From: DATJKD01 sp963834855
GTDB lineage: Bacteria; Pseudomonadota; Gammaproteobacteria; Steroidobacterales; Steroidobacteraceae
DNA length: 64,000 nucleotides
Reading direction: 5' to 3'
NCBI GenBank assembly: GCA_963834855.1
Contig: CAWIDH010000034.1
Location: 59,063-123,062 of the forward strand
Every line of letters begins with the position of its first letter. The first letter of the stretch is position 1. The position numbers and the translations under genes were made by a program. Below the pieces are notes generated by a model that searched no databases, was not told the DNA's origin, and saw only the letters and a program-made list of their open reading frames with translations. Shown piece by piece: positions 1-8,615 of the stretch.

Positions 1-173
1 CGGGCGCTGACCCGATGCACGCCCGGGGCTGGCGGATCGTCGTCTCCGTAGCGCGGAGCGACCAGTGTGCAGACGTGCCGCTCGCTTTCGAGGCTGCCGC
101 GAAACGTGGCAATGGACGTCGAGACACCGTTGACGCGCGGGAAAAACACGTCCGAAATCATAAGGATATGCAC
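1..173 (-). CDS. Glycosyltransferase family 4, N-terminal part (runs off window)
   Basis: Only the first 57 codons lie in the window. The open frame starts with GTG at 173 and reads HILMISDVFFPRVNGVSTSI, then a stretch ending LVAPRYGDD. This is the usual N-terminus of GT-B glycosyltransferases of family 4: a first beta strand, the DxFxPxxNGV loop, then the first helix. Such enzymes transfer sugars from nucleotide donors to lipids or glycans at the inner membrane; the substrate cannot be told here. GTG is preferred over the internal ATG at 161 because it gives the usual residues before MISD. It lies 52 bases downstream of the Rieske gene on the same strand and could share its transcript. Confidence 0.8.
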   Translation of the reverse strand, partial: MHILMISDVFFPRVNGVSTSIATFRGSLESERHVCTLVAPRYGDDDPPAPGVHRVSA

Positions 174-225
174 GTCTTACCCCGCTCTGCGACCGCCAGC
201 CTGCCCGCTCGCCGTGACGGTACGG

Positions 226-1368
226 TTACAGGAGCGTCGCATGATCGACGCGGGCCGCCTCACTCGAGGAGTCGCCGCCCGGCATCAAGGAGCGCAGGCG
301 TCCGACGTGCCAGCGCACACCGGGATCGTCGGCGGCGAGCGGACCGGGCCGATAGTCGCCGGTCTCGATGCCCGCCTGCATCCGCTCGGCCGTCCGCCGG
401 TCAGCGGCCGCGAACCGCCGGCGGACACGCCGATTGAGGTAGCGCGCGAGCCGCGCGTCACGCGCCGCACCGGGCAACGCGTACGTGGTCTCGCGGACCA
501 GGGTCTCGCCGGGTGCCAGGGGCAGGATTTGCAGCACCGCCAGCTGATCGGGATACGCATCAAGGACGAGATTCGGCCAGAGCAGGTAGCGGCACCACAG
601 TCGTCGCCGCGGCGGGGGCAGGTGCAACTGCTCCGGCAGCCAGCGGTCATAGGCGCGCAGCGACCACGCCGCCGCGTCGCGCGAGGCGATCTCCCCGGCG
701 ATCCGCAGCACTTCACTGCGCCTGTGAAAACTGTGGATGCACGGCTCCGCGAAACGCGGCGCGGGTTGCGCCACGGACGCGCGGTGCGATTCGAGCGCCT
801 GCTGGCAGATGAGCTTCCAGTTGGCGCGACGCCGCTCGGCCCGGGGCTCCATGAGACGGCGCATTGCATCGAGCCGATACGGTTCGAGCTCCGAGCGGCA
901 CTCCTCGACTCGCGCCGCGAGCGGCGCCACCGGGCGCTCGAAGGCCGCGAACACGAATCCCAGCGCAGTTTCGACGGCGACCGGCGCCAGGCCGAGCGCG
1001 GCGCGATCGAGCCCGGCGTACTGCGATTCGCGTGGCACGTGCGCAAGCGCCCCCGTGCCGTCGTACTCCCAGCCGTGGCTCGGGCAGCGGATCCGTCCGT
1101 CGATACAGAAGGCGAGACCCGTGGCCGCATCGCCGTCGATCAGCCGCGAACCGCGATGCCGGCAGCCGTTGCGAAAGCCACGGATCGTGCCGTCCGGCCC
1201 GCGCAGCAGCAGCGCCGAGCGGCCGAGGAAATCGAAGCGGATCGCGGTTCCAGGCGCCGGCAGGTCCGCGACGTGGCAGACGAGCTGCCAGCTCGGCAGC
1301 AGTACGCGCTCCTGCTCGCGCGCGAAGAATCCCGCGTCGGTGAAGCAGGGCGCGGGCAGGCCCTGCAT
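226..1368 (-). CDS. Rieske [2Fe-2S] ring-hydroxylating oxygenase alpha-subunit-like protein, altered iron site
   Basis: A 380-residue protein laid out like a Rieske non-haem iron oxygenase. The N-terminal Rieske domain has both cluster motifs, CRH (about residue 69) and CPSH (about residue 95) in IRCPSHGWEYDGTG. A long C-terminal domain follows. Family members oxidise aromatic rings, quaternary amines or lipids using electrons from a reductase. Oddly, where the family has a His-x4-His mononuclear-iron motif (as in ECYHCPVAHP), this protein reads ESHRASVAQP, so the second His is Gln and the first is displaced. Either the iron site is degenerate or my alignment by eye is off. No reductase gene is adjacent. 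The ATG at 1368 is used; no strong ribosome site is visible. Confidence 0.75.
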   Translation of the reverse strand: MQGLPAPCFTDAGFFAREQERVLLPSWQLVCHVADLPAPGTAIRFDFLGRSALLLRGPDGTIRGFRNGCRHRGSRLIDGDAATGLAFCIDGRIRCPSHGWEYDGTGALAHVPRESQYAGLDRAALGLAPVAVETALGFVFAAFERPVAPLAARVEECRSELEPYRLDAMRRLMEPRAERRRANWKLICQQALESHRASVAQPAPRFAEPCIHSFHRRSEVLRIAGEIASRDAAAWSLRAYDRWLPEQLHLPPPRRRLWCRYLLWPNLVLDAYPDQLAVLQILPLAPGETLVRETTYALPGAARDARLARYLNRRVRRRFAAADRRTAERMQAGIETGDYRPGPLAADDPGVRWHVGRLRSLMPGGDSSSEAARVDHATLL

Positions 1369-1403
1369 GGACGGTGCGGACGTCGTGCCCGTCTCGGCGT
1401 TGA

Positions 1404-1661
1404 TCAGCGTCCGCCCTGCTCGCCCGACGTCGCCACCGGCTCGCGCGCGGACTCGGGCGGCGCCTCGTCCTGGCCGTCCCAGTTCGCACCCTCGGGCAGT
1501 TCGTTCTCGACCAGCCGCGAGGCCGCGACGTAGCCGTCATAGCTCAGGCCGCGTGACACGGGCACCGCAACGCCGCGCTGGTCGTTGACCACCTGCTCGG
1601 TGAGAGCGGCGTCGATCCGGCCGCCGTGGGGCTTCGCGCGCTGCCACATGCGGCTCAGCAT
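1404..1661 (-). CDS. Small hypothetical protein
   Basis: An 85-residue protein not assigned to a family. It has no signal peptide or membrane segment. The C-terminal half is acidic and hydrophilic (LVENELPEGANWDGQDEAPP). A good ribosome site (AAGGAG) sits just before the ATG at 1661. The gene starts 22 bases after the L,D-transpeptidase stop on the same strand, so it is probably cotranscribed and real. Function unknown. Confidence 0.55.
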   Translation of the reverse strand: MLSRMWQRAKPHGGRIDAALTEQVVNDQRGVAVPVSRGLSYDGYVAASRLVENELPEGANWDGQDEAPPESAREPVATSGEQGGR

Positions 1662-1683
1662 CGACTCCTTGAATACCGGCTTC

Positions 1684-2589
1684 TTACCGGCCGCCTCGTC
1701 CTCTTCCGTCTTCGAGGTGCGGCGTATACGACTGCACGTACAGGCTGTCGCCCTGCCAGCGATAGAGCAACGGCTGGTTTACGACCGTGACTTTCGTGCC
1801 GACCGGGATGCCGTCGAAGATGGAGGCGATGTCCTCGGGATACATGCGGATGCAGCCGTGGCTCGCGCGCAAGCCCACGCCGGCCGGCTTGTTCGTGCCG
1901 TGGATCAGGTAGCTGGGCCAGCCCAGGTTCATCGCATAGGCGCCGAGCGGATTGTCGGGGCCCGGCGGCACCTGTGGCGGGAGGATGTCGCCTTCGGCCT
2001 CATGTTCCTTGCGCACCGACTCCGGCGGCGTCCAGTACGGGTCCTTGCGCTTCGAGACGATCTTCGTCGAGCCAATCGGCGTCGCCCAGCCGATCTTGCC
2101 GATCCCGAGCGGGAAGGTCATGACGACCCGCTGCTCGCCCTTGTTCGGCTTCGGGAAATAGAACATCCGCAGCGCGGCGACGTTGATCACGAGACCCTCG
2201 GCCGGCGCATCGGGCAGCACGAACTGCGTCGGCAGCACGATCCGCGTCCCCTCGCCCGGCAACCACGGGTCTACGCCCGGGTTGGCGCGCACGACCTCGT
2301 CGAAGCCGAGGTTGAACCTGCGAGCGATGTCGGGGAGCGTGTCCTCGTGGCGGGAGTGCGTCACCTGCAACACGCCCACGACGCCGACCGTTTTCGGGTC
2401 ATACGGGAAGGTGTGAGTCGCGATCGGCGGCAGGCCCGCGGGCCTCGCCTTCGCCGCCGGCGGCGCCTTGGCCGGACGCTCCTGCGGGACGAACACGCTG
2501 CAGCCACCGGCGGCGAGCAGCGCCGCTGCACAGGCGACCCGCCACGGCGTCGCAAGCCGCGTCGGCGGACTGGCCAGGGTCTCCCTCAT
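1684..2589 (-). CDS. L,D-transpeptidase (YkuD) lipoprotein with LysM domain
   Basis: This 301-residue periplasmic lipoprotein should form 3-3 peptidoglycan cross-links or anchor proteins to the wall. The signal peptide ends in a lipobox (LLAAGGC). A LysM-like segment (about residues 70-120, DTLPDIARRFNLGFDEVVRA) should bind glycan. The YkuD domain follows, with the catalytic pair HGTNKPAG and SHGCIRMYPED (Cys near residue 245). The ATG at 2589 is chosen over an upstream ATG because GGAGGAG precedes it and it gives a proper signal peptide. It lies 19 bases downstream of the TPM genes on the same strand. Confidence 0.92.
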   Translation of the reverse strand: MRETLASPPTRLATPWRVACAAALLAAGGCSVFVPQERPAKAPPAAKARPAGLPPIATHTFPYDPKTVGVVGVLQVTHSRHEDTLPDIARRFNLGFDEVVRANPGVDPWLPGEGTRIVLPTQFVLPDAPAEGLVINVAALRMFYFPKPNKGEQRVVMTFPLGIGKIGWATPIGSTKIVSKRKDPYWTPPESVRKEHEAEGDILPPQVPPGPDNPLGAYAMNLGWPSYLIHGTNKPAGVGLRASHGCIRMYPEDIASIFDGIPVGTKVTVVNQPLLYRWQGDSLYVQSYTPHLEDGRGRGGR

Positions 2590-2608
2590 GTCGCTCGTCT
2601 CCTCCGGT

Positions 2609-3112
2609 CTACAGCAACGCGGGACGGTTCGGCAGCTCGTCCCGATCCCGGCCACCGGGTCGCTGCGGGTAGTGTGCAGCGATGAGCTGTCCGACCTCCT
2701 TGACGCCGGTCACAGCCCCCTGCTGGAAGTGGCCGGACCGGAAATGCTGCTCCATATCATGGCAGATCGCGGTCCACTGGTCCCCGCGGACCCGCAGGTT
2801 GAATCCCCGGTCTGCGACGATCTCGACGTCGTGGTCGGCGAGCAGGACATAGATGAGCACGCCGTTGTTCGCGTCGGTGTCCCAGACGCCCAGCGCCGCA
2901 AAGACTTCGAGTGCGCGCTCGCGCGGTGTCTTGCCGTGCCACACCTCGCCAGGCTCGAGCGCCATTTCGATCGCGAAGCGGATCTCCCCGGTGTGCTCCC
3001 GCTCGGACTCGTCGATCGCCAGCTCGATCGCATCGAGCGCCGCTGGCGGGAAGGCGCTGTGCAGCGTGCGTTGCGTCGCGAACACGTGGCGGAACCAGCG
3101 CCCCCAGTCCAT
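2609..3112 (-). CDS. TPM-domain protein (second of pair)
   Basis: A 167-residue protein carrying a TPM_phosphatase (YgcG/Psb32-type) domain: WFRHVFATQRTLHSAFPPAALDAI at the start, then TGEIRFAIE, and NNGVLIYVLLADHDVEIVADRG in the middle. It lacks the signal peptide and glycine-rich tail of its upstream neighbour. Its ATG lies four bases after the neighbour's stop, so the two are probably translated together. TPM proteins are membrane or envelope proteins of poorly known role, often paired with LemA as here. The start at 3112 fits the neighbour's stop; longer frames would overlap the neighbour's glycine tail. Confidence 0.85.
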   Translation of the reverse strand: MDWGRWFRHVFATQRTLHSAFPPAALDAIELAIDESEREHTGEIRFAIEMALEPGEVWHGKTPRERALEVFAALGVWDTDANNGVLIYVLLADHDVEIVADRGFNLRVRGDQWTAICHDMEQHFRSGHFQQGAVTGVKEVGQLIAAHYPQRPGGRDRDELPNRPALL

Positions 3113-3116
3113 GGCC

Positions 3117-4022
3117 TCACCAGCTCCCGGAGGCGCCGCCGCCCCCGAACCCGCCGCCGCCGCCGCTCCAGCCGCCACCGCCAAAACCGCCGCCGCCAAA
3201 CCCCCCGGGGTAACCCCAGCCGCCGCCGTGGCGACGGCTGTACCAGCCATTGCCGCCCCCGCCGAAGCCGCCAAGCAGCGCGAAGATGAAAGCGAGGACG
3301 CCGGCCCCGAAAGCGAGGCCGAGGATGCCGATCAGGAGCCAGGTGAGGAAACCGACCGCACCGCCCGTCGCGATCGCCCCGCCCACGCGGCCGAACATCC
3401 GCCGGAAGATCGAGCCGCCGACCAGGGCCAGGATGAACAGGAACGGGAGCAGCGCGCCCAGCCCCGGGATATCCTGCGAGGGCGCGCGGCTCACGGGCGC
3501 GGGCAACGGCTCGCCGTCGATCACCCGCATCATGCGATCCGTGGCCGTCGCGATACCGCCGTGGAAGTCGCCGCGGCGGAACTGTGGCACGACGTCCTCG
3601 TCGACGATGCGGTTGGCGATGGCGTCGGGCAACGCACCCTCGAGGCCGTAGCCGACCTCGATCCGGACCTTTCGGTCCTGCAGCGCGACCAGCAGCAGCG
3701 CGCCATCGTCGACGCCCTTGCGTCCGAGCTTCCAGGTCTCCGCGACGCGCAGCGCGTACTGCTCGATCGCCTCCGGCTCGGTCGTGGCGACGATCAACAC
3801 CGCGATCTGGCTGCCCTTCGCCTGCTCGAACGCCCGCAATTTCGCATCGAGCGCGGCGACCTGGTCCGGCGTCAGGGTGCCCGTGAGATCGGTGACCGGC
3901 GAGGTGAGCGGGGGCACCGGCACCAGCTGCTGGGCCAGCGCCGAAGCCACCGCTGCAAGCAAGGCGACGGCGGCGACACACGCCGCCGTTGCGCGCAGTC
4001 GGCCCTGAAGCCTGGTGAACAC
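3117..4022 (-). CDS. YgcG-family TPM-domain membrane protein with glycine-rich tail
   Basis: A 301-residue protein. The signal peptide is residues 1-30 (ending ASALAQQ). The TPM domain (about 38-165) contains TDLTGTLTPDQVAALDAKL, VLIVATTEPEAIEQYA and DDGALLLVALQDRKVRIEVG. Two or three hydrophobic segments follow (about 185-250), and the tail is very rich in glycine (FGGGGFGGGGWSGG). This is the standard plan of LemA-linked TPM proteins, whose domain faces the periplasm. LemA is 35 bases upstream and a second TPM gene four bases downstream, forming a LemA-TPM-TPM unit. Known members are linked to envelope stability and stress; the biochemical role is unsettled. Confidence 0.9.
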   Translation of the reverse strand: MFTRLQGRLRATAACVAAVALLAAVASALAQQLVPVPPLTSPVTDLTGTLTPDQVAALDAKLRAFEQAKGSQIAVLIVATTEPEAIEQYALRVAETWKLGRKGVDDGALLLVALQDRKVRIEVGYGLEGALPDAIANRIVDEDVVPQFRRGDFHGGIATATDRMMRVIDGEPLPAPVSRAPSQDIPGLGALLPFLFILALVGGSIFRRMFGRVGGAIATGGAVGFLTWLLIGILGLAFGAGVLAFIFALLGGFGGGGNGWYSRRHGGGWGYPGGFGGGGFGGGGWSGGGGGFGGGGASGSW

Positions 4023-4057
4023 GAGGTCGCGCCGCCCCGCTCCGGGGCGGCGTGCGC

Positions 4058-4699
4058 TCAGGTCGACGGTGCCGGCGCAGGCTCAGGCGTCGGCGCTGGT
4101 GCCGGCGCCGGTGCCGGTTGCGTGCCGAAGTCCACCGTCGGCGGCTTCGAGATCGCGCCCTCGTCCGCGACCGTGAAGTTCGGCTTGACCTTGTAGCCGA
4201 AGATCATCGCCGTCAGGTTGGTCGGGAACTGCCGCACCGTGACGTTGAAGTCCTGCACCGCCTGGATAAAGCGGTTGCGCGCCACGGTGATGCGGTTCTC
4301 GGTGCCTTCGAGCTGCGCCTGCAGGTCGCGGAAGTTCTGGTCCGACTTGAGCTCGGGGTAGTTCTCGACCGTCACCAGCAGGCGCGACAGCGCGGAGGAC
4401 AGCTCGCCCTGCGCCGCCTGGAACGCCGCGAGCGAGGCCGGATCGTCGGCGTTGACCGTGATCTGCGAAGCCTTGGCGCGCGCCTCGGTCACACCGAGCA
4501 GGACCGCCTGCTCCTGCGCCGCAAAACCCTTGACCGTGTTGACCAGGTTCGGGATCAGGTCGGCCCGGCGCTGGTACTGGTTGACGACCTCCGCCCAGGC
4601 GGACTTCGTGGCTTCGTCCTGCACCTGCAGCGTGTTGTAACCGCAGGCCGACAGCAGGAGGCTGCCGATTGCGAGCATGACGAGCTTGAGCGTGCGCAT
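4058..4699 (-). CDS. lemA: LemA family lipoprotein
   Basis: A 213-residue LemA protein. The signal sequence ends in a lipobox (LLLSACG). The typical long helical body contains YQRRADLIPNLVNTVKGFA, VTEARAKA, and ENYPELKSDQNFRDLQAQLE followed by GTENRI. The family end FPTNLTAMIFGYK runs into a Pro-Ala tail (PAPAPAPTPEPAPAP). The longer frame through the upstream peptidase is antisense-like noise; ATG at 4699 has GGAGAG about six bases before it. LemA proteins are anchored in the envelope and nearly always sit beside TPM genes, as here. Function is poorly known. Confidence 0.93.
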   Translation of the reverse strand: MRTLKLVMLAIGSLLLSACGYNTLQVQDEATKSAWAEVVNQYQRRADLIPNLVNTVKGFAAQEQAVLLGVTEARAKASQITVNADDPASLAAFQAAQGELSSALSRLLVTVENYPELKSDQNFRDLQAQLEGTENRITVARNRFIQAVQDFNVTVRQFPTNLTAMIFGYKVKPNFTVADEGAISKPPTVDFGTQPAPAPAPAPTPEPAPAPST

Positions 4700-4731
4700 G
4701 TGTGCTCTCCGTGGCCTGGGTGGCCGGCAAT

Positions 4732-6804
4732 TTACCAGATGCGAACCTGCTCTCCGGGCGGCAGGTAGAGGCCATCGCCCGGCTTGACTTCGAACGCGGT
4801 CGCGAACTGAGGCATGTTGCGCAGCACGCCGTTGCAGCGGTACTCGCTCGGGCTGTGCGGGTCGGTGAGCAGGCGCTTGCGCAGCTCGTCCTCGCGATAC
4901 TTGCGGGCCCAGATCTGGCCCCAGCCGAGGAAGAAGCGCTGGTCGCCCGTGAACCCGTCGATGACCGGAGCCTCGGCGCCGCCGAGCGAGATGCGGTACG
5001 CCTTGTACGCCACCGCGAGGCCAGACAGGTCGCCGATGTTCTCGCCGAGCGTGAGCTGGCCATTGACCGTGAGCCCCGTGATGGGGCTGAACGCAGAGTA
5101 CTGACTGACCAGCGTCCCGGCGCGCGCCTGGAAGCGCTCGTTGTCCGCGGCCGTCCACCAGTCGCGAAGCATGCCCTTGCCGTCGAACTTCCGGCCCTGA
5201 TCGTCGAAGCCGTGGCTGATCTCGTGACCGATCACGGCGCCGATGCCGCCGTAATTGACCGCGTCGTCGGCTCTCATGTCGAAGAACGGCGGCTGCAGGA
5301 TCGCGGCGGGGAACACGATTTCGTTGCCGAGCGGGTTGTAGTAGGCGTTGACCGTCTGCGGCGTCATCTTCCATTCGGTCTTGTCGATCGGCTCGCCGAG
5401 CTTGCGTATGTTCCGCCGGTGATTGACCTCGCGGGCGCGCAGGACGTTGCCGACCAGGTCGTCACGCTTGATCACGAGCCCCGGGTAGTCCTTCCACTTT
5501 TCCGGGTAGCCGATCTTGACCGTGAAGTTGTCGAGCTTCGCGTGCGCCTCGCGGCGCGTCTCGGGGCCCATCCAGGCGAGCTCGTCGATCGAGGTGGCGA
5601 ACGCGCCGCGCAGGTTCGCGATCAGCTGGTCCATCCGCGCCTTGGCGGCCGGCGGGAAGTGCCGTGCCACGTAGGCCTTGCCGAGCATGTCGCCGATCGC
5701 CTTCTCGGTCTCGGTGAGTCCGCGTTTCCAGCGCGGCCGGATCTCCGGCGTGCCCGTCACGGTCCGGCCATGAAAATCGAACCCGAACCCGACCATCGCG
5801 GCATTGAGATACGGCGCGAGGTCGTCGGCGACCCGCACGCGCAGGTAGTTCTTCCACACCGGGAGCGCAACGTCGCCCAGCGCACTCGAGAGTTCCCTGA
5901 AATAGCTCGGCTCCCCGATGATCACCGAATCGTGGCCGGCGACGCCCATCATCTCGAGGTAACGCGGCCAGCCGATGGCGGGCGTGAGCTTCCCGGCGCC
6001 GGCGAGGTCATAGGGGTTGTAGATCTTGTCCACATCACGCAGGTCGACCTTGGGCCATTGCGCCTTGGCGAGCCGCGTCTCGAGCGCGACGACCGCACGA
6101 GCCTGCTCGGAGACGTCACCCGGCGGGCCGACGTTCTTCAGCAGCGTGGCGACGTAGGCGAGGTACTTCTCCCGTATCGCGGCGAACTTCGCGTCCTCAC
6201 TCAGGTAGTAGTCGCGGTCGGGCATGCCGAGTCCCGCCTGGTCGGCCCAGATCGTGTACACGTCCGGCCGCTTCGCATCCGGGTCGATGACAATGCCGAT
6301 CGGGTTGTTGATCGCGAGCACCTGCAGGTGTGCGAGGTAGTCCACGAGCGCCGTCCGGTCACGGATGGCGTCGATGCGCGCGAGCTCGCCGGCGAGCGGT
6401 GTGAGCCCGAGCTGCTCGGCGCGCGCCTCGTCCATGAAGCTGGCGTAGAAATCCCCGACCTGGCGTTGCTCCGTCCCGGCGTTCGCCGTCGAGGCGGCGG
6501 CCTCCTCGGCAATCGCCTTCAGGTTGACCTCCACGTCGTCCGCCAGCTTGGTGAAGGTGCCATAGTTGGAGCGATCCGCGGGGATCTCGGTCCGCGCGAG
6601 CCAATTGCCGTTCACGAAGCGGTACAGGTCGTCCTGCGGGCGCACGCTGCGGTCGATATTCCCGAGTGCGAGTCCCGATGGCGGCAGGACTGCGGCCGGC
6701 GCGGCGGGCGCTGTCGCAACGAGCGCCGTGTTCGGCGGCGCGCCGGATCCGGCACAACCCGCGAACACGAACGCGCTTGCTGCGAGGCTACACCAGCCCT
6801 TCAT
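4732..6804 (-). CDS. M13 family zinc metallopeptidase (neprilysin/PepO-like) lipoprotein
   Basis: A 690-residue secreted peptidase. The signal peptide ends in FVFAGCAG, so it is probably lipidated. The C-terminal catalytic domain has NAYYNP (about residue 486), the zinc motif HEISH (about 526) in IGAVIGHEISHGFDDQG, and the downstream third ligand in LGENIGDLSG (about 586). The length matches bacterial M13 enzymes, which cleave small peptides in the periplasm or outside the cell. It is 32 bases upstream of lemA on the same strand, so it may share a transcript, although proteolysis and LemA are not known to be coupled. Confidence 0.93.
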   Translation of the reverse strand: MKGWCSLAASAFVFAGCAGSGAPPNTALVATAPAAPAAVLPPSGLALGNIDRSVRPQDDLYRFVNGNWLARTEIPADRSNYGTFTKLADDVEVNLKAIAEEAAASTANAGTEQRQVGDFYASFMDEARAEQLGLTPLAGELARIDAIRDRTALVDYLAHLQVLAINNPIGIVIDPDAKRPDVYTIWADQAGLGMPDRDYYLSEDAKFAAIREKYLAYVATLLKNVGPPGDVSEQARAVVALETRLAKAQWPKVDLRDVDKIYNPYDLAGAGKLTPAIGWPRYLEMMGVAGHDSVIIGEPSYFRELSSALGDVALPVWKNYLRVRVADDLAPYLNAAMVGFGFDFHGRTVTGTPEIRPRWKRGLTETEKAIGDMLGKAYVARHFPPAAKARMDQLIANLRGAFATSIDELAWMGPETRREAHAKLDNFTVKIGYPEKWKDYPGLVIKRDDLVGNVLRAREVNHRRNIRKLGEPIDKTEWKMTPQTVNAYYNPLGNEIVFPAAILQPPFFDMRADDAVNYGGIGAVIGHEISHGFDDQGRKFDGKGMLRDWWTAADNERFQARAGTLVSQYSAFSPITGLTVNGQLTLGENIGDLSGLAVAYKAYRISLGGAEAPVIDGFTGDQRFFLGWGQIWARKYREDELRKRLLTDPHSPSEYRCNGVLRNMPQFATAFEVKPGDGLYLPPGEQVRIW

Positions 6805-6912
6805 CGAGACCTCGGAAAGCCCTGATCGACCCGTCCATGGCGGCGGCCGTGGCGGCGTCCTGCGATTCTTGGAAGTCCGCCGCCGGCGGGGCGCGCATTA
6901 TAGATAGAACAA

Positions 6913-7650
6913 TCACACCCGGCCAACCCGCAGGTGCAGCGGCCATTCGAGCCGCTGGCGGCCGAGCCAGTGCGGCTCGAGCGCCTGCCTTAGCCCGGGC
7001 AGCGGATCGACGCCGGTCGCGTCGCGGCAGCGCTGCACCGCCGACCAGCTCGCGAAATACCCGAGCGCCTGGCCGAGGTCCCACTCCGTCAGCAGCGAAA
7101 ACGCCGGTGCCTTCTCCTCGGCCAGCGGGAACGGCAGGTTGCTGTAACCGGCCTCGACGTAGCGCCGCTCGGGCGGCCACCAGGGGCCGACCACCTCGCG
7201 GTAGAAATGCTCCACCACGACATCCAGGTGGCTGTCCGCGCGGAATCTCTCGTAGGTCCAGGCGGCGACGACGCCGCCCGGGCGAAGCACGCGATGACAC
7301 TCGGCATAGAAGCGGTCGAAGTCGAACCAGTGCAGGGCCTGCGCCGCGGCGACCAGCGCGGCGCGGCCATCCCGGAGCGGAAGCCGCTCGGCGAGAGCCG
7401 CGACGTAGTGCACGGCTGCGTGCGGCATGGCCTCGGCCAACTGTCGGATGCTGCCATCGACGGCGATGACCCGCGTGAAGTGTTCCGCCAGTGCCAGCGC
7501 GGCCTGGCCGCTGCCGGTGGCGCAATCAACGGCCAGGTCGTGCGACGGCGCGAGCGAGGCAACGTATGCGATCAGCTCGGACGGATACGCCGGCCGATAG
7601 CGGCTGTAGTCCGCAGCCTGGCGGGAGAAATGGTCTTTGAATGCCGGCAT
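6913..7650 (-). CDS. Class I SAM-dependent methyltransferase
   Basis: A 245-residue enzyme with the Rossmann-type methyltransferase fold. Motif I is AVDCATGSGQAALALAE (residues 40-56), an acidic residue follows in VIAVDGS, motif II is LPLRDGRAALVAAAQALHWF, and the loop HRVLRPGGVVAAW matches motif III. The pattern ALHWFDFDRFYAE resembles the trans-aconitate/TMT1-like group, but the substrate cannot be deduced. The ATG at 7650 gives the usual start FKDHFSRQAADYSRYRPAYP. It is a single gene between an M13 peptidase and a divergent DUF2721 gene. Confidence 0.88.
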   Translation of the reverse strand: MPAFKDHFSRQAADYSRYRPAYPSELIAYVASLAPSHDLAVDCATGSGQAALALAEHFTRVIAVDGSIRQLAEAMPHAAVHYVAALAERLPLRDGRAALVAAAQALHWFDFDRFYAECHRVLRPGGVVAAWTYERFRADSHLDVVVEHFYREVVGPWWPPERRYVEAGYSNLPFPLAEEKAPAFSLLTEWDLGQALGYFASWSAVQRCRDATGVDPLPGLRQALEPHWLGRQRLEWPLHLRVGRV

Positions 7651-7803
7651 GATTACGCGCCTTCGGGCGATGTTGCAATTTACCCCGGGGTCGCTGCACG
7701 GCGCCGTGGACGGGGAATGGGGACATGGCGCCGTCGGACGGCGCGTGTCGACTCAGGATTCCCGTCTGGAATTCCGGCGCAGCATCTGGGAACCTGCGCG
7801 CCA

Positions 7804-8241
7804 ATGTCCGGCATCGAAGTCGTCGACGTCGCCCACGCCATCCAGCTCGCGGTCGCGCCGGTGTTCCTGCTGTCCGGTGTCGGCGTGATACTCGGCGTAC
7901 TGACCGCCCGCCTTGCGCGAATCGTCGACCGCGCCCGCGCGGCGGAAAACAGGGTACTCAGCGACCCGGTGCACGATACGCCGGAAGTCCGCAGTCAGCT
8001 GCGCGTGCTGGCACGGCGCGCGCAGCTGATCAACATCGCGATCACGCTGATCACCGTCACGGCGCTGCTGGTGGCGCTGGTGATCGCACTGCTCTTCGCG
8101 AGCACCTTCGCACCCATGAACCTCGCCGCCGCGGTCGCGGTGCTGTTCGTCGCCTCGATGGTGTCGCTGGTCGTCGCGCTGGTCGCCTTCCTGCTCGAGG
8201 TGCGGATCGCCATCGCGGTGCTGCGCATCGGCAGCTGGTGA
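7804..8241 (+). CDS. DUF2721 membrane protein
   Basis: A 145-residue protein with three or four hydrophobic helices (about 12-35, 78-100, 105-135) and a charged loop between the first two (ARIVDRARAAENRVLSD). The pattern VAHAIQLAVAPVFLLSGVG and the loop are those of DUF2721 inner-membrane proteins, whose function is unknown. The ATG at 7804 begins exactly at the family start; longer reading frames overlap the divergent methyltransferase promoter. A hairpin lies just after the stop. Confidence 0.85.
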   Translation: MSGIEVVDVAHAIQLAVAPVFLLSGVGVILGVLTARLARIVDRARAAENRVLSDPVHDTPEVRSQLRVLARRAQLINIAITLITVTALLVALVIALLFASTFAPMNLAAAVAVLFVASMVSLVVALVAFLLEVRIAIAVLRIGSW

Positions 8242-8246
8242 TGCCA

Positions 8247-8278
8247 CAAAAAAAGGCCCCGGGTTTGTGGCCCGGGGC
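8247..8278 (-). terminator. Intrinsic terminator for the small gene at 8334-8531
   Basis: GCCCCGGG (8256-8263) and CCCGGGGC (8271-8278) form a perfect 8-bp stem with a seven-base loop. On the minus strand the stem is followed by a run of eight U (the A run at 8247-8254), so it ends leftward transcripts. Confidence 0.85.
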
Positions 8279-8282
8279 GAGG

Positions 8283-8318
8283 AGCGGACTCTGGTCGAAG
8301 GGAAGGGAAGAGTCCGCT
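8283..8318 (-). other. Second stem-loop in the 3' region
   Basis: AGCGGACTCT (8283-8292) pairs with AGAGTCCGCT (8309-8318) across a 16-base purine-rich loop. It lies between the stop of the small leftward gene and its terminator. It could stabilise the transcript end or be a regulatory hairpin; no family was recognised. Confidence 0.5.
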
Positions 8319-8333
8319 AGGGGACCAATGCAC

Positions 8334-8531
8334 TCAATGCAGGCGCGCCCATTGCAGTACCTTGACGTCGCGGGTCTGGCGGCCAAAGTTGCGGGCGATG
8401 ATCATCACCGCCTCCTTCAGTTCGCGATCGCGACGGGGCGTGCCGTCGAGCTCGACGATGCCGCGGTACTCCTGCAGCCCACGCGGCCCCGGCTCGTCGA
8501 CCAGGAAGTGCGCGTAGTACTTGATGCTCAT
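8334..8531 (-). CDS. Small conserved-looking hypothetical protein
   Basis: A 65-residue soluble protein (MSIKYYAHFLVDEPGPRG at the start, DVKVLQWARLH at the end). The composition looks like a folded protein, with alternating charged and hydrophobic residues. I do not recognise a named family. ATG at 8531 is preferred to an upstream one because the extra residues look random. It is a single gene with its own intrinsic terminator, which supports it being expressed. Confidence 0.6.
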   Translation of the reverse strand: MSIKYYAHFLVDEPGPRGLQEYRGIVELDGTPRRDRELKEAVMIIARNFGRQTRDVKVLQWARLH

Positions 8532-8615
8532 GGGCCAGAAGCTACCCACGGGCGCGGACGGGTTCCGTGACCCGGCGCACACTCCGCGGCGTGCGCCGGC
8601 GGGGTCCCTGAGAAC

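Noticed and set aside
67..1533. 488-codon plus-strand frame at the left end
   Set aside because: Antisense to the Rieske gene, rich in Arg and without motifs.
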